A stretch of DNA of 32,781 nucleotides, taken from Deltaproteobacteria bacterium (GTDB lineage: Bacteria; Desulfobacterota; Binatia; UBA9968). How positions within the stretch are numbered: position 1 is the first letter of the stretch; every line of letters starts with the position of its first letter. The stretch lies in assembly GCA_016180805.1 (NCBI GenBank), contig JACPAM010000108.1, positions 1 to 32,781 of the forward strand, written 5' to 3'. Position numbers and translations under genes: made by a program. The notes under the pieces were generated by a model that saw nothing but the letters and a program-made list of their open reading frames with translations, did no database searches and was not told the DNA's origin. Positions 10,205 through 20,785 of this stretch are shown here, piece by piece.

Positions 10205-10708
10205 CTATTCGACCACGAGGAGAACAGCTCCCGCCTCGGCGGCGTCGCCAGCCTTCACTCGGATCTCCTTAACCTCGCCGCTAATCGGAGACCGCACCTC
10301 GTTTTCCATCTTCATGGCCTCGACGATCACGAGCCCTTGACCTTTTTCCACCCGGTCCCCTTCCGCGACGAGGACGGCGATGATTTTCCCCGGCATCGGC
10401 ACCGAAATCTCCTGCCGCCCCTCGACCAGAATCCCCGCCTGTAGCCCGCCCAGCCGCATGCGCCGCTCGTCGACCAGCTCAACGTGATAGCTCCTCCCGT
10501 CCACGAGGACACTGTACTCGTCCTCCGCCACGTCGACATCGACCTCAAAGGAGCGGTTATCGACGATCAGGGAGTAGCCACTCAGGCCGGTCTTTTTCCC
10601 GTCGACCAGAAATTCATTGCCGTCAACGGAAACCCGGTAGTGTGACCTGCCGATCTCTTCGATCTCGACCGTGAACGTTTGATCGCCCAGCCTGGCGATG
10701 AAAGCCAT
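10205..10708 (-). CDS. Biotin carboxyl carrier protein of an acyl-CoA carboxylase
   Basis: 167 aa. Biotinylation motif [23 protein letters not shown] at the C-terminus. Confidence 0.93.
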   Translation of the reverse strand: MAFIARLGDQTFTVEIEEIGRSHYRVSVDGNEFLVDGKKTGLSGYSLIVDNRSFEVDVDVAEDEYSVLVDGRSYHVELVDERRMRLGGLQAGILVEGRQEISVPMPGKIIAVLVAEGDRVEKGQGLVIVEAMKMENEVRSPISGEVKEIRVKAGDAAEAGAVLLVVE

Positions 10709-10717
10709 AACTCTCCT

Positions 10718-12256
10718 CTATCTTCTCCGGCCGCGGCCCGAAAAACCGCCCCTCTGCCTGAGCGGCTCGAGTTTTCCGGCCTCTCGCCACAACGACCTTT
10801 CGCCCGCCCCCTTCTCCAGGAGTCGCAACGCCCGCTCTTGCTCCCGATGCAGGGCCGCGATGGCCGCGGAGGCCAGGGCGATATCCTTATGCGGGTAAAG
10901 CTCCTCTTTCTGTGCCGAGCGATACTCGTCGTCAATGAAACCGGTGTTGAAATCACCGGCCATGAAACGGGGGTGGCGCAAGATCCATTGGTGGAACGGG
11001 ATATTGGTCTTGATGCCCCGCACCTGGTATTCCCTGAGCGCCCGACGCATACGCATGATCGCCTCGATGCGGTTTTCTCCCCAGATGATCAGCTTGGCGA
11101 TCATCGGGTCATAGTAGATGGGCACCGCGGCCCCCTCGTAAACGCCGCAATCGTTTCGTATACCCAGGCCCTCGGGAAGCCTGAGCCCCTCGATCTTCCC
11201 CGGACAGGGCATGAAGTCGTTCTCGGGATCTTCGGCGTAGATGCGGCACTCGATGGCATGGCCGGTGTGGCTGATGTGGCGCTGACGCCACGGCAAATAG
11301 CCGCCGGCCGCGACTTCGATCTGCGCCTTAACCAGATCGATCCCCACGACTCTCTCCGTGACCGCGTGCTCCACCTGCAGGCGGGTGTTCATCTCGAGAA
11401 AGTAAAAATCTCCGTCTCGGTCGACGAGAAACTCGAGCGTCCCGGCGCCGACGTACCGAAGGGCGCGGGACCCACGGACCGCAAGCTTTCCGAGCCGCCG
11501 GCGCATCCGGTCGTCCAGCGCAGGCGCGGGACACTCTTCGATGATTTTTTGGTGGCGCCTCTGAATGGAGCATTCCCGATCGTACAGATGAACCACCTTG
11601 CCGTACTGATCAGCCAGAATCTGAACCTCAACATGCCGCGCCCGCTCGAGGTATTTCTCGATATAAAGCCGCGGGTCGCCAAAAGACGAGGCGGCCTCGG
11701 AGCGGACCGCCCGGTAAGCGGACCGAATCGCCCGCGGAGAGCGAACCAGCCTCAGCCCCTTACCCCCGCCGCCAGCGACCGCTTTCAGCATAAACGGATA
11801 GCCGATGGTTTCCGTCGCCTGGGCGACTTCTTCCTCTGAATTCAATACCCCATCGGAGCCGGGAACGACCGGAATTTCCGCCGCCTTCATGAGCGCGCGC
11901 GCTTTGACCTTATCCCCCATCTGCTCGATCGCTTCGGGCGACGGCCCGATAAAGACGATGCCATGCTCTCTGCACGCGCGCGCGAACTCCGGGTTCTCGG
12001 CCAAGAATCCATACCCCGGGTGGATCGCTTCGACACCGCTCTTCTTGGCCACTTCCAGTATGCGGTCCATCGCCAGGTAGCTTTGCAGCGAGGGAGCGGG
12101 GCCAACCGGATAGGCGTAATCCGCGTATTTGACGTGGAGGGAGTCGCGATCGGCCTCGGAGTAGATGGCAACGCTTTCGATATCGAGCTCGCGGCACGCG
12201 CGCGTGATCCGAACCGCGATTTCACCCCGGTTGGCAATCAGAATGCGCTTAAACAT
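10718..12256 (-). CDS. accC: Acetyl/propionyl-CoA carboxylase biotin carboxylase subunit
   Basis: 512 aa. FKRILIANRGEIAVRITRACRELDIESVAIYSEAD, KAVAGGGGKGLR, EMNTRLQVEHAVTE. Confidence 0.95.
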   Translation of the reverse strand: MFKRILIANRGEIAVRITRACRELDIESVAIYSEADRDSLHVKYADYAYPVGPAPSLQSYLAMDRILEVAKKSGVEAIHPGYGFLAENPEFARACREHGIVFIGPSPEAIEQMGDKVKARALMKAAEIPVVPGSDGVLNSEEEVAQATETIGYPFMLKAVAGGGGKGLRLVRSPRAIRSAYRAVRSEAASSFGDPRLYIEKYLERARHVEVQILADQYGKVVHLYDRECSIQRRHQKIIEECPAPALDDRMRRRLGKLAVRGSRALRYVGAGTLEFLVDRDGDFYFLEMNTRLQVEHAVTERVVGIDLVKAQIEVAAGGYLPWRQRHISHTGHAIECRIYAEDPENDFMPCPGKIEGLRLPEGLGIRNDCGVYEGAAVPIYYDPMIAKLIIWGENRIEAIMRMRRALREYQVRGIKTNIPFHQWILRHPRFMAGDFNTGFIDDEYRSAQKEELYPHKDIALASAAIAALHREQERALRLLEKGAGERSLWREAGKLEPLRQRGGFSGRGRRR

Positions 12257-12257
12257 G

Positions 12258-12313
12258 AATAGGCATAAGGCAATAGTTCTGAAGCCCCTGTTGCCTACTG
12301 CCTGTTGCCTTCC
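12258..12313. repeat. Degenerate palindromic spacer element (AGGCATAAGGCAATAG ... CTGTTGCCTACTGCCT)
   Basis: Inverted arms between the biotin carboxylase and carboxyltransferase genes; a related sequence recurs near 17709-17776. Confidence 0.5.
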
Positions 12314-13864
12314 TTAGAGGGGGATATTCCCATGTTTCTTGGGCGGGTTTTGATCCCTTTTGTTCTTTAACATCTCCAGGGAGCGAATCAGCATAGGTCG
12401 GGTCTCCTCCGGATAAATGACGGCATCCACGTAACCGAGCTCTGCTGCCTTGAAAGGGTTGGCGAAGTTGCGGCGGTAGTTCTCGGTGAGCTCCTCCCGA
12501 GTTCTGACCGGGTCTTGAGATTTTTCCAGGGCGTCGCGAAAGATGATATTGATCGCGCCTTCGGGACCCATGACCGCAATCTCCCCTGTGGGATAAGCCA
12601 GATTGACGTCCCCCCTCAGATGCTTGCTCGACATGACGATGTAGGCGCCGCCGTACGCCTTGCGGGTGATGACCGCCACCTTGGGCACGGTCGCCTCGGC
12701 GTAGGCGTAGAGCAGCTTCGCCCCGTGGCGGATGATGCCCTGATATTCCTGCGCCGCTCCGGGCAAGAAGCCGGGGACATCGACAAAGCTGAGGAGCGGG
12801 ATATTGAAGCAGTCGCAGAAGCGGATGAAGCGGGCTGCCTTGGCGGAGGCGTCTATGTCCAGGCAGCCGGCGAGATGGGCGGGCTGATTCGCGACCAAGC
12901 CTACGGGCCTTCCTCCCAGCCGGGCAAAGCCGATGATGATGTTGCGGGCAAAGTCACGTTGCACCTCGTAGAAGTAGCCCTCATCCACCACGGCCAAGAT
13001 CAGCTCCTTCATGTCGTATGGCCGGGTGGGATTATCCGGAATCAGATCATTGAGCCTCCGGTCGCGTCTGAGCGGATCGTCGTCCGTCGGATGAAACGGC
13101 GGGTCCTCCTGGTTGTTGCTCGGCAAAAACCCCATCAGCTCCCGAATCATCACAAGGCATTCCTTCTCGCTCTCCGCGGCAAAATGCGCGACCCCGCTTT
13201 TTGCATTGTGCGTCTGACTTCCACCCAGATCTTCCTTCGTCACCTCTTCATGAGTCACCGCCTTGATCACGTCCGGACCGGTGATGAACATGTAGCTGTT
13301 GGCCTTCACCATGAAGATAAAATCCGTGATCGCCGGTGAGTAAACCGCCCCCCCGGCGCACGGGCCCAGGATGGCCGAGATTTGCGGGATAACGCCGGAG
13401 GCCAGGACGTTGCGTAAAAAAATATCGGCGTAGCCGGCCAGACTCACCACTCCCTCCTGGATCCGCGCGCCGCCGGAATCGTTGATCCCCACGATCGGCG
13501 CACCGTTCTTCATTGCCAGATCCATCACCTTACCGACCTTCTCCGCCACGACCCCGCTCAAGCTGCCGCCAAAGACCGTGAAATCCTGAGAGTAGACGTA
13601 AACGAGCCTGCCATCGATGGCGCCGTAGCCGGTCACGACGGCGTCGCCGGGGATTTTTTTCGCTGCCATGTCAAAGTCGGCGCAGCGGTGGGTCTTAAAA
13701 CGGTCCAGCTCGACGAAACTCCCGTGGTCGAGAAGGATCTCGAGCCGCTCGCGCGCCGACAGTTTTCCCTGCTCATGCTGCCGCCGGATCCTCTCTTCTC
13801 CACCACCCGCTGCGGCCTGCCGGTTAAGCTCGCGAAACCGCTCCAAGTTATCTTTCAGCGCCAT
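12314..13864 (-). CDS. Acyl-CoA (propionyl/methylcrotonyl-type) carboxylase carboxyltransferase subunit
   Basis: 516 aa. [82 protein letters not shown]. Confidence 0.95.
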   Translation of the reverse strand: MALKDNLERFRELNRQAAAGGGEERIRRQHEQGKLSARERLEILLDHGSFVELDRFKTHRCADFDMAAKKIPGDAVVTGYGAIDGRLVYVYSQDFTVFGGSLSGVVAEKVGKVMDLAMKNGAPIVGINDSGGARIQEGVVSLAGYADIFLRNVLASGVIPQISAILGPCAGGAVYSPAITDFIFMVKANSYMFITGPDVIKAVTHEEVTKEDLGGSQTHNAKSGVAHFAAESEKECLVMIRELMGFLPSNNQEDPPFHPTDDDPLRRDRRLNDLIPDNPTRPYDMKELILAVVDEGYFYEVQRDFARNIIIGFARLGGRPVGLVANQPAHLAGCLDIDASAKAARFIRFCDCFNIPLLSFVDVPGFLPGAAQEYQGIIRHGAKLLYAYAEATVPKVAVITRKAYGGAYIVMSSKHLRGDVNLAYPTGEIAVMGPEGAINIIFRDALEKSQDPVRTREELTENYRRNFANPFKAAELGYVDAVIYPEETRPMLIRSLEMLKNKRDQNPPKKHGNIPL

Positions 13865-14036
13865 GCAAAAATGTTTCTCCGCAAAGAGTGCGAAGCACTA
13901 AGCGAGGAATCATAACAAAAGGGGCCGCCCTGTCAACCGAAACTGCCAATACCCTGCCGGCCCTGGACCGCAGCTTGAAGTCGCACAACAAAATTGCTAC
14001 GGTTTTTCGCAAACGCCAAACCACCCTTGGCCCAAA

Positions 14037-15212
14037 GTGGCACGACGGAAAAAGAACCAGCCTGCCAAGAAGACCCGATCCATCCCGCCGGGCGCAAGAG
14101 CATTGCTGATCTACTCGACCAGCGAGGGAGATTCCAACATGCTCTACGCCACCGGCTTTTTCGTTCCGGACCCCTTCATCTTCCTCAAGCACCGGGGCAG
14201 GAAATACGTGGTCATGAGCGACTTGGAGATCGATCGCGCCAAAAAGCAGGCGCAGGTCGATCACGTCTTACCTCTGTCGTCCTACCAGGAGCGGCTGCGG
14301 AAGTCGGGGAAAACTAGCCCCACGACAGGGGACGTCCTGGAACTGCTCTTCCGGGAGCGCTCCGTTAGGTTGCTCCTGATCCCGCCGAATTTCCCCGTGC
14401 AGCTCGCTGACGACTTAAGGTCGAGAGGCTTCCTCGCGCACATCAACGATCCGATCTTTCCGGAGCGCGAGCGAAAAAGGGCGGAGGAGATCAAAAGTAT
14501 TCGCGAGTCACTCAGGGTGGCCGAGCTGGGACTCCATGCCGGAATCCAGGCTCTGCAGCAAGCCACGATCGGTCCCGACCGCTATCTCTATCTGAACGGC
14601 TCCCGCCTGACGTCGGAGAAACTCAAAAGCATCGTGAACACGGCCATCATGGCTCAGGGTTGGGTTCCTAGCCACACGATCATCGCCTCGGGAAACCAAT
14701 GCTGCGATCCCCATCATGAGGGGAGCGGCCCGATCAAAGCGGACACCTCCATCATTTTCGACATCTTTCCCCGCTCGCAAAAGACCGGCTATTTCGGGGA
14801 CCTGAGCCGTACGGTCGTCCGGGGACAGGCATCCGAGCGTCTCAAGGAAGCCTACGCCGCGGTTTTGGCAGGCCAGGAGCTCGCCTTCCGGCTGATTCGG
14901 GACGCGGTGAGCGGCAACGAAATTCATCAGAAGATCCTCGCGCTCTTCGACAAGCGCGGTTTTCGGACCGGCAAGATCGGCGGCCGCATGCAGGGGTTTT
15001 TCCACGGCACCGGACACGGCCTCGGTCTCGATATCCACGAGCCGCCGCGTATCTCGCAAGCGCAGGCGACGCTGCGCGCCGGCCATGTGGTTACGGTCGA
15101 GCCCGGTCTTTACTATCCTGGCATGGGAGGAGTGCGCCTCGAGGACGTCGTCGTGGTGACCAAAAGAGGAAGCCGCAACCTCACCCGGTATCCGAAGTTC
15201 TTGGAGATATAG
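14037..15212 (+). CDS. M24-family aminopeptidase (Xaa-Pro peptidase-like)
   Basis: 391 aa, GTG start. DIFPRSQKTGYFGDLSRTVV, FFHGTGHGLGLDIHEPPRI, GHVVTVEPGLYYPGMGGVRLEDVVVV. Confidence 0.9.
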   Translation: MARRKKNQPAKKTRSIPPGARALLIYSTSEGDSNMLYATGFFVPDPFIFLKHRGRKYVVMSDLEIDRAKKQAQVDHVLPLSSYQERLRKSGKTSPTTGDVLELLFRERSVRLLLIPPNFPVQLADDLRSRGFLAHINDPIFPERERKRAEEIKSIRESLRVAELGLHAGIQALQQATIGPDRYLYLNGSRLTSEKLKSIVNTAIMAQGWVPSHTIIASGNQCCDPHHEGSGPIKADTSIIFDIFPRSQKTGYFGDLSRTVVRGQASERLKEAYAAVLAGQELAFRLIRDAVSGNEIHQKILALFDKRGFRTGKIGGRMQGFFHGTGHGLGLDIHEPPRISQAQATLRAGHVVTVEPGLYYPGMGGVRLEDVVVVTKRGSRNLTRYPKFLEI

Positions 15213-15236
15213 GATACCGTGTAGTTTCCGGACTCA

Positions 15237-16064
15237 GTGGCTAAACAGATTCACCAGCTTGCTTTTTTCATCGGATCCAAGCCCAGAATCATCGGGCACC
15301 GCGGAGCCATGGGAATCGCTCCGGAAAACACCCTGCCTTCTTTTCAGCGGGCGTTCGACGACGGGGCCGCGCTCATCGAGATCGATGTCAGAGGGACGAA
15401 AGACGGCCACGTCGTGATTATCCACGACGAGACGTTGAATAGGACCACGAACGGGCGGGGCCCGGTCAATCAGCGGACATTGAACGAACTCAAGGCGCTC
15501 GACGCCGGACACTGGTTCACTCCGGACGGAGGCATCAGTTACCCGTTTCGGGGAAAGAAGATCGAGATCCCAACCTTGGAAGAGCTTTTCCTCGCCTCGC
15601 CGCAAGCGCGGGCGATCGTTGAAATCAAGCCCGGCTTACCCCCAATCACCAAAAAAGCCGTGGAGATCCTCCGTCGGCTTGGGCAGGAAAACCGGGTGCT
15701 CTTGGCCACGGAGGATGATCAGATCATGAAGGACATCAGAGCAGAGATCGGAGCAGCCCACCTGACGGTCGCCACCGGATTCTCTTACGGCGAAGTAGCT
15801 GCCTTCATCCAGTGGGCGGCGAGCGGCAAAAGAACCGATTTTACTCCGCAGGGCCAAGCCATGCAGATCCCCTGTGAGTATCGGGGCACGACCCTGGTCA
15901 GCGAAGCAACGGTCAGCGGTGCTCACCAGTTGGAGGTTGAGATGTTTGTCTGGACAGTCAACGATACCGACGAGATGGCGCGGCTCCTCACGCTAGGGGT
16001 GGACGGGATCATCACCGACTACCCGGCCCGCCTGCGTGGTCTGATCCAATCAGACCGGCCGTAA
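15237..16064 (+). CDS. Glycerophosphodiester phosphodiesterase
   Basis: 275 aa, GTG start. IIGHRGAMGIAPENTLPSFQRAFDDGAALIEIDVRGTKDGHVVIIHDETLNRTTNG; C-terminal VDGIITDYPARL. Confidence 0.94.
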   Translation: MAKQIHQLAFFIGSKPRIIGHRGAMGIAPENTLPSFQRAFDDGAALIEIDVRGTKDGHVVIIHDETLNRTTNGRGPVNQRTLNELKALDAGHWFTPDGGISYPFRGKKIEIPTLEELFLASPQARAIVEIKPGLPPITKKAVEILRRLGQENRVLLATEDDQIMKDIRAEIGAAHLTVATGFSYGEVAAFIQWAASGKRTDFTPQGQAMQIPCEYRGTTLVSEATVSGAHQLEVEMFVWTVNDTDEMARLLTLGVDGIITDYPARLRGLIQSDRP

Positions 16065-16111
16065 AAAATGCTTTACCATCGCCTACCAAAAAGAGTAGAA
16101 TAGGTTTTCTT

Positions 16112-17344
16112 ATGGCCAACTCTGCTGTTTCGCCCAACTCCAGGCTTGACAAGAAGCACACGGTCATCATTCTCCAGTGGTTGATCGTGATCGTGACCTC
16201 GTATCTCATGCTTTTCAGTGAGGGCCAGGTTTCAGAGGATCTTCTCGTTTACAGCCTGGTGGTTGTCCTCTTCACGAGCGCTTTGGTTCTCTATCGTCTC
16301 CCTGCCCAGTTCTTTGACCACCGCTACTTTGACACCACGCTGTTGGTCGCCGACACCATCCTCATCTCCACGGCGATCTATATGAACCGCACGATCCCGT
16401 GGGATCTTTTCCTTATTTACTTTTTCATCCTACTCCTCGCGGCGATCGGGACAAGCCTTTTGCGAATCGTTATCGGCTCGGCCGCGGTAAGCCTGATCTA
16501 TCTAGCCCTCCTGGTGCACGAAGGTAAAGCGATGCCCCAAATCACCACGGACTTGGTGATCCGCATCCCTTTCCTTTTCGGGGTCTCCGTGCTCTACGGC
16601 TACCTCTCGGAGAACGCCAACCGCGAGCGGAGGAGGGCCGAGATGGCGGAACAGAAAGAGCGCGTGAAGATGGACTTGGTATCAAGCCTGGCCCACGATA
16701 TCAAGAACCCGCTCGGGATCATCATGGGATACGCGGAGATGTTGACGGAGTTTCTCGAGGAGCGCAACGGCGAGAAAGAGCATCTGAACCTGCTTGAGCG
16801 CATTCAGACCAGCGGCCAGAGAATCGTCAATCTGGTTACAGGATTTCTCGATGCGAGCAAGGCAGAGGCCGGAAAACTGGAGATCGCGCACCGCCCGGTT
16901 TCCTTCAACACACTGCTTAAGGACGTGGTCCGCCAGCAGGAGGCCGAGCTGCAAAGGAAGCAGCTCACCATCGAACTCAACCTGGACGAACAGTTACCGG
17001 AAGTCATGGGAGATGCCGCCCAACTCGACCGGGTTTTCTACAACCTGATCGGCAACGCGATCAAGTTCACGCCGACAGGAGGCAAAGTTTGCGTTTTCTG
17101 CAAACGCGAAGACGGGCACATCTCGGTGGCGGTACAGGACACGGGAATCGGCATTTCTCAGGAGGAACTTCCCCTGCTCTTCACTCAGTTTAAGCGGCTG
17201 AAAGGCGCGGCCAAGATCGAGGGCACGGGCCTTGGCCTTTTCATCGTCAAGACGATCGTAGAGGCACACAAAGGCTCCGTTCGCGTGGAAAGCGTGGACG
17301 GCCAGGGTTCCACCTTCACGGTTCGCATTCCGATCCGCTCTTAA
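16112..17344 (+). CDS. Membrane-bound sensor histidine kinase
   Basis: 410 aa. Multiple N-terminal TM helices, H-box SSLAHDIKNPLGIIMGYAEML, N-box NLIGNAIKFTP, G-boxes DTGIGIS and GTGLGLFIVK. Confidence 0.95.
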   Translation: MANSAVSPNSRLDKKHTVIILQWLIVIVTSYLMLFSEGQVSEDLLVYSLVVVLFTSALVLYRLPAQFFDHRYFDTTLLVADTILISTAIYMNRTIPWDLFLIYFFILLLAAIGTSLLRIVIGSAAVSLIYLALLVHEGKAMPQITTDLVIRIPFLFGVSVLYGYLSENANRERRRAEMAEQKERVKMDLVSSLAHDIKNPLGIIMGYAEMLTEFLEERNGEKEHLNLLERIQTSGQRIVNLVTGFLDASKAEAGKLEIAHRPVSFNTLLKDVVRQQEAELQRKQLTIELNLDEQLPEVMGDAAQLDRVFYNLIGNAIKFTPTGGKVCVFCKREDGHISVAVQDTGIGISQEELPLLFTQFKRLKGAAKIEGTGLGLFIVKTIVEAHKGSVRVESVDGQGSTFTVRIPIRS

Positions 17345-17370
17345 AACCAGCGCGCCGCTTCACTTTGGTC

Positions 17371-17417
17371 AAAAAAAGGGCCTGCCGAACGCGATGAACG
17401 CCGTTCAAGGCAGGCCC
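17371..17417 (-). terminator. Strong Rho-independent terminator
   Basis: Minus strand: GGGCCTGCC-TT-GAACG-loop-CGTTC-GGCAGGCCC followed by TTTTTTT. Confidence 0.9.
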
Positions 17418-17560
17418 TCGGTGAACTGAGGGGATCTACCAGGCTCTGAGCCTGAATCCCCTTCAAAGATTCAGCTCGAAGCCTAAGTCTCAGTCACCTC
17501 GCAGTCCCTACATTTTTCTATCACGGCTGGACCACCTCCTTTCCCTGCTGAGCCCTAAGT
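17418..17560 (-). ncRNA. Candidate short structured transcript / leader upstream of the terminator, with extended anti-16S pairing and a 13-aa ORF
   Basis: Minus strand contains GAAAGGAGGTGGTCCAGCCG followed by a GTG ORF, then competing hairpins (TGAATC/GATTCA versus GGGGAT/ATCCCC enclosing CAGGC/GCCTG), then the terminator. Confidence 0.5.
17483..17524 (-). CDS. Candidate 13-aa peptide MIEKCRDCEVTET
   Basis: GTG start about 10 nt after a very strong Shine-Dalgarno (AAAGGAGGTGG); contains CxxC; stop TAG. Confidence 0.4.
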   Translation of the reverse strand: MIEKCRDCEVTET

Positions 17561-17772
17561 TTACCCCGATCCGACAAAAATAATCAAGCAAAAATTACAA
17601 CGGAACCCTACAGATCCCGACGCGCAGTCAATTATTCCTGCTAAGGTGAATGGTTTGGATCGGGGTTTACGGAAGCGGTCCCTCCCTGTCAATAAAAAAG
17701 TGGCTTTCAGGAACAAGGCATCAGGCACTATGAAAAATCCCACTCCCCTACTGCCTATTTGCCTATTGCCTT

Positions 17773-18588
17773 TTAGGAGAGCCACCCGATGAAGCTCATC
17801 TGATGGCCGGTTTTTCCTCGTTCCCTTCGGTAGGAGAAGAAATCCTGTTCGGCGCAGCTCGTGCAGGGCCCTACGAGGTAGGTCTTCTCCGGCAGGACTC
17901 CGGCTTTTTCCAACTGCAATCGGTTGAGTTCCCGCAGATCGAGAAAAGTTTTGCCGTTTGAAAAGCGAAGCGCTTTCTCAGCCAGCGCGTGCCATCGTTG
18001 GGTCATGGGAACAGAGACATCGGGACCAACCTCGTAACAGCAAGGACCGACCGATGGCCCTAGGGCGGCCTCGACCGAAGAGGGGTCAACGCCGTAACGC
18101 TCGGCGAGATCACCCACCGCCTTGGCCGCGATTCCTGACAACGTGCCCCGCCATCCCGCGTGCGCCGCTGCGGCAATCTTGCGTTCGGGGACCGTAAGGA
18201 GAATCGGCACGCAGTCCGCCGTAAGCACTCCAAGAAAGACCTCTTTTGCGGCGGTCATGATTCCGTCGGCCTCACCCGCCTGCTTCAGGTGGTTGTCTTT
18301 GACCTCCAGGATCCCATCCCGATGGACCTGCTTCATCGTGACAATCCTGAGGTCATGCACGCCCACGGCCTTTTTCATGTCGCAGAGATTATCTTTGACA
18401 ATCTGCGGATCATCGCCCACGCCGAACGCAAGGTTGAGGCTTGCATAGGGGCCGAGGCTCCTTCCTCCTCGCCTGCCCAAAAAGCCGTGCAGCAACCCGT
18501 GTTGATTTTCCCACTCAGGCACCTTGAGCCAAACCAGTTCCATCGTTGCCTGATTATGTTCGCATCCCCCCGCCCTTGCAACACCCAC
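17773..18588 (-). CDS. pgeF: Peptidoglycan editing factor / laccase-domain YfiH family protein
   Basis: TADCVPILLTVPERKIAAAAHAGWRGTLSGIAAKAV and LGPSVGPCCYEVGPDV. The true start may be the internal ATG at 18543 (MELVWLKVPEW). Confidence 0.92.
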   Translation of the reverse strand: MGVARAGGCEHNQATMELVWLKVPEWENQHGLLHGFLGRRGGRSLGPYASLNLAFGVGDDPQIVKDNLCDMKKAVGVHDLRIVTMKQVHRDGILEVKDNHLKQAGEADGIMTAAKEVFLGVLTADCVPILLTVPERKIAAAAHAGWRGTLSGIAAKAVGDLAERYGVDPSSVEAALGPSVGPCCYEVGPDVSVPMTQRWHALAEKALRFSNGKTFLDLRELNRLQLEKAGVLPEKTYLVGPCTSCAEQDFFSYRRERGKTGHQMSFIGWLS

Positions 18589-18700
18589 CGGGAAATGATC
18601 AGGGTTGACAAAGCCGGAGGCCCACGAGCAAAATCTCTATCAATCGCTGCTACGGGGTTGAGCAGCCGCGGCGTCCTTGAAGCGCGAAGACTATAATCCG

Positions 18701-20785
18701 ATGGAAGAAAATCAGCCTTGGGCAACCTGCTTATTCGCGGATATTCTTCTGACTTACGTCGAGGAAGCGCTGGGGAGGCGGGATATTGACCTCACTGGCC
18801 TCTTCAGAGGTATCGAGGGGTTCGAAATTCCACCGGACCCTAGATCGTTCTTGAAAGGTGCCAACAACTGGGTGCCGCTGGCGGTTCTAAGAGAGCTTCT
18901 CGCCCAGTGCGAGAGACTCTCGGGAAGAAAGGACGTCGCCTACCGCGCGGCCAGGGCGTACTTCGACCGGCGGAAAGGGCACTTTCCCTCTCTGTTCGAG
19001 ATCGTGGTTCGCGTCCTGAACGACGTCCGTTCCGTCTTCATATGTGCGAACCTATGGGGCGCCGTCCAAACCAATTACCTAAAATTGCAATCCTTCGCCG
19101 ACGAACAGGCAAAGCCTGCGCTCTATATGCTCGCTCAGTTCGACGAGAAGGCGAAACCGACAATCGGCGCCCTCGAACTCCTACGGGGGATCTGCGAGGG
19201 GTTTCCCCGTCTGTATCCCTTCATCGAGGACGTTCAATGCATCGAAGAGATCTCGCAGCTCAAGATCGCCGACATCGCCGTGGAATTTCCCGACTTCCAC
19301 ATGGAGGCCAAAGGCGAGGAGATCGTTTTGTTCCCCCGGGGCTCGACGGAGCCGGTGGTGAGAGCGAGAAAAGTGTTTCTGAAATCCGAGACCGTTTCTT
19401 TGTCCGCCGAATTTCTGCGCAACATTCCCTCCGCAGTGGTCGCCCCCGGAGACGGTGCGATCCGGGTCCTCATGCAAACGGAAGAGACGGAGAAGGAAAA
19501 ACAAGCGTCCGGCTGCCAAGCGTACAGAATCATCCAAGCGGGAGTACTCACCCATCAGAAGCTCGCCTATCCCATGGACGAGGGCCGGATCTACAACGCT
19601 CCCTATTCCAGATTCCGCTTCCTTTGGGAAGAAAACCCGAAACCCGAGGACCAGGCTTCGGTCGAAGAGGTCCGAAAGGAGATTTCCCAACTCCTCTTTA
19701 GCCATCTAAGGCAGACGCGGGACGCCCACATGCTGACGGTAGAGCAGCACATCGAGAAAAGCCGCCTCACACTGGAAAATCTCTATCTAAGAAAGGAAAT
19801 CGAACGCGAGTACGGGCTTGGGGGGATCATCGGCAAAAGCCCGAAGATGAAAGAGCTATTCGACCTTGTGCGCTCGGTCGCCGAAACCGACATGACCGTG
19901 CTGATCCAGGGAGAGACAGGAACCGGAAAGGAGCTTATCGCGAGGGCGATCCACTACAACAGTCCGCGCAAGCCGAAGCGATTCGTCGCGATCAATTGCG
20001 GCGCGCTCGCGGAGACTTTACTGGAGAGCGAGCTTTTCGGCCACGAAAAAGGCGCTTTTACCGGAGCCACGATCCAGAGAAAAGGGATCTTCGAGGCCGC
20101 CGATGGCGGCACGCTTTTCCTCGACGAGATCGGGGAGACCACGCCTAGCACTCAGGTCAAGCTTTTGCGCGTCCTCCAGGACGGGGAATTCCAGCGAGTG
20201 GGTGGCACGGAGCCAATCAAGGTCGACGTAAGGGTCATCGCCGCTACCAATCAGAACCTTGAAGGGCTGGTCCAGAACAGCCGATTCCGACAGGACCTTT
20301 ACTATCGCCTCAACGTGTTTCCTCTAAAGATCCCTCCTTTGCGAGAGAGATCCGACGACATCCCCCTCCTGGTCTCCCATTTTATCGACAAAGCGAAAAA
20401 GAGCCTGCACAAAGCCGTAAGCGGAGTGAGCTCCCGGGCAATGGCCCTGCTGATGGCTTATCCCTGGCCGGGTAATGTGCGGGAGTTGGAGAACGTAATC
20501 CAGCGAATGATGGTGGTCGCGAAAGCAGAGCTTCTCGATACAACCGACCTGCCTCAGGAGATCCTCGGCAAGCGCGAAACGGGAGCACAGCCCAAGGATC
20601 TCAAAGAGATCGCCCGAGAGTCCGCCGAATTGATCGAGAGGCACGCCATCCTCGACGCGCTCTCCAAAACCAAGGAGAATGTGACTCAGGCAGCCAAGAT
20701 CCTGGGCATCAGCCGGGCCACGCTCCAAAATAAGATGAAGCTCTACGGGCTGCGCTCCACCAAAAAGGAAAAGCACGACCGCTAG
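18701..20785 (+). CDS. Sigma54-dependent transcriptional activator (AAA+ and Fis HTH) with a non-receiver N-terminal sensor domain
   Basis: [56 protein letters not shown]-terminal [25 protein letters not shown]. The ORF-track start at 18677 is TTG; ATG at 18701. Confidence 0.93.
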   Translation: MEENQPWATCLFADILLTYVEEALGRRDIDLTGLFRGIEGFEIPPDPRSFLKGANNWVPLAVLRELLAQCERLSGRKDVAYRAARAYFDRRKGHFPSLFEIVVRVLNDVRSVFICANLWGAVQTNYLKLQSFADEQAKPALYMLAQFDEKAKPTIGALELLRGICEGFPRLYPFIEDVQCIEEISQLKIADIAVEFPDFHMEAKGEEIVLFPRGSTEPVVRARKVFLKSETVSLSAEFLRNIPSAVVAPGDGAIRVLMQTEETEKEKQASGCQAYRIIQAGVLTHQKLAYPMDEGRIYNAPYSRFRFLWEENPKPEDQASVEEVRKEISQLLFSHLRQTRDAHMLTVEQHIEKSRLTLENLYLRKEIEREYGLGGIIGKSPKMKELFDLVRSVAETDMTVLIQGETGTGKELIARAIHYNSPRKPKRFVAINCGALAETLLESELFGHEKGAFTGATIQRKGIFEAADGGTLFLDEIGETTPSTQVKLLRVLQDGEFQRVGGTEPIKVDVRVIAATNQNLEGLVQNSRFRQDLYYRLNVFPLKIPPLRERSDDIPLLVSHFIDKAKKSLHKAVSGVSSRAMALLMAYPWPGNVRELENVIQRMMVVAKAELLDTTDLPQEILGKRETGAQPKDLKEIARESAELIERHAILDALSKTKENVTQAAKILGISRATLQNKMKLYGLRSTKKEKHDR

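Noticed and set aside
17500-17545. 16S rRNA 3' fragment
   Set aside because: Similarity is confined to about 20 nt; neither helix 45 nor any upstream 16S sequence is present, so it is treated as anti-SD complementarity instead.
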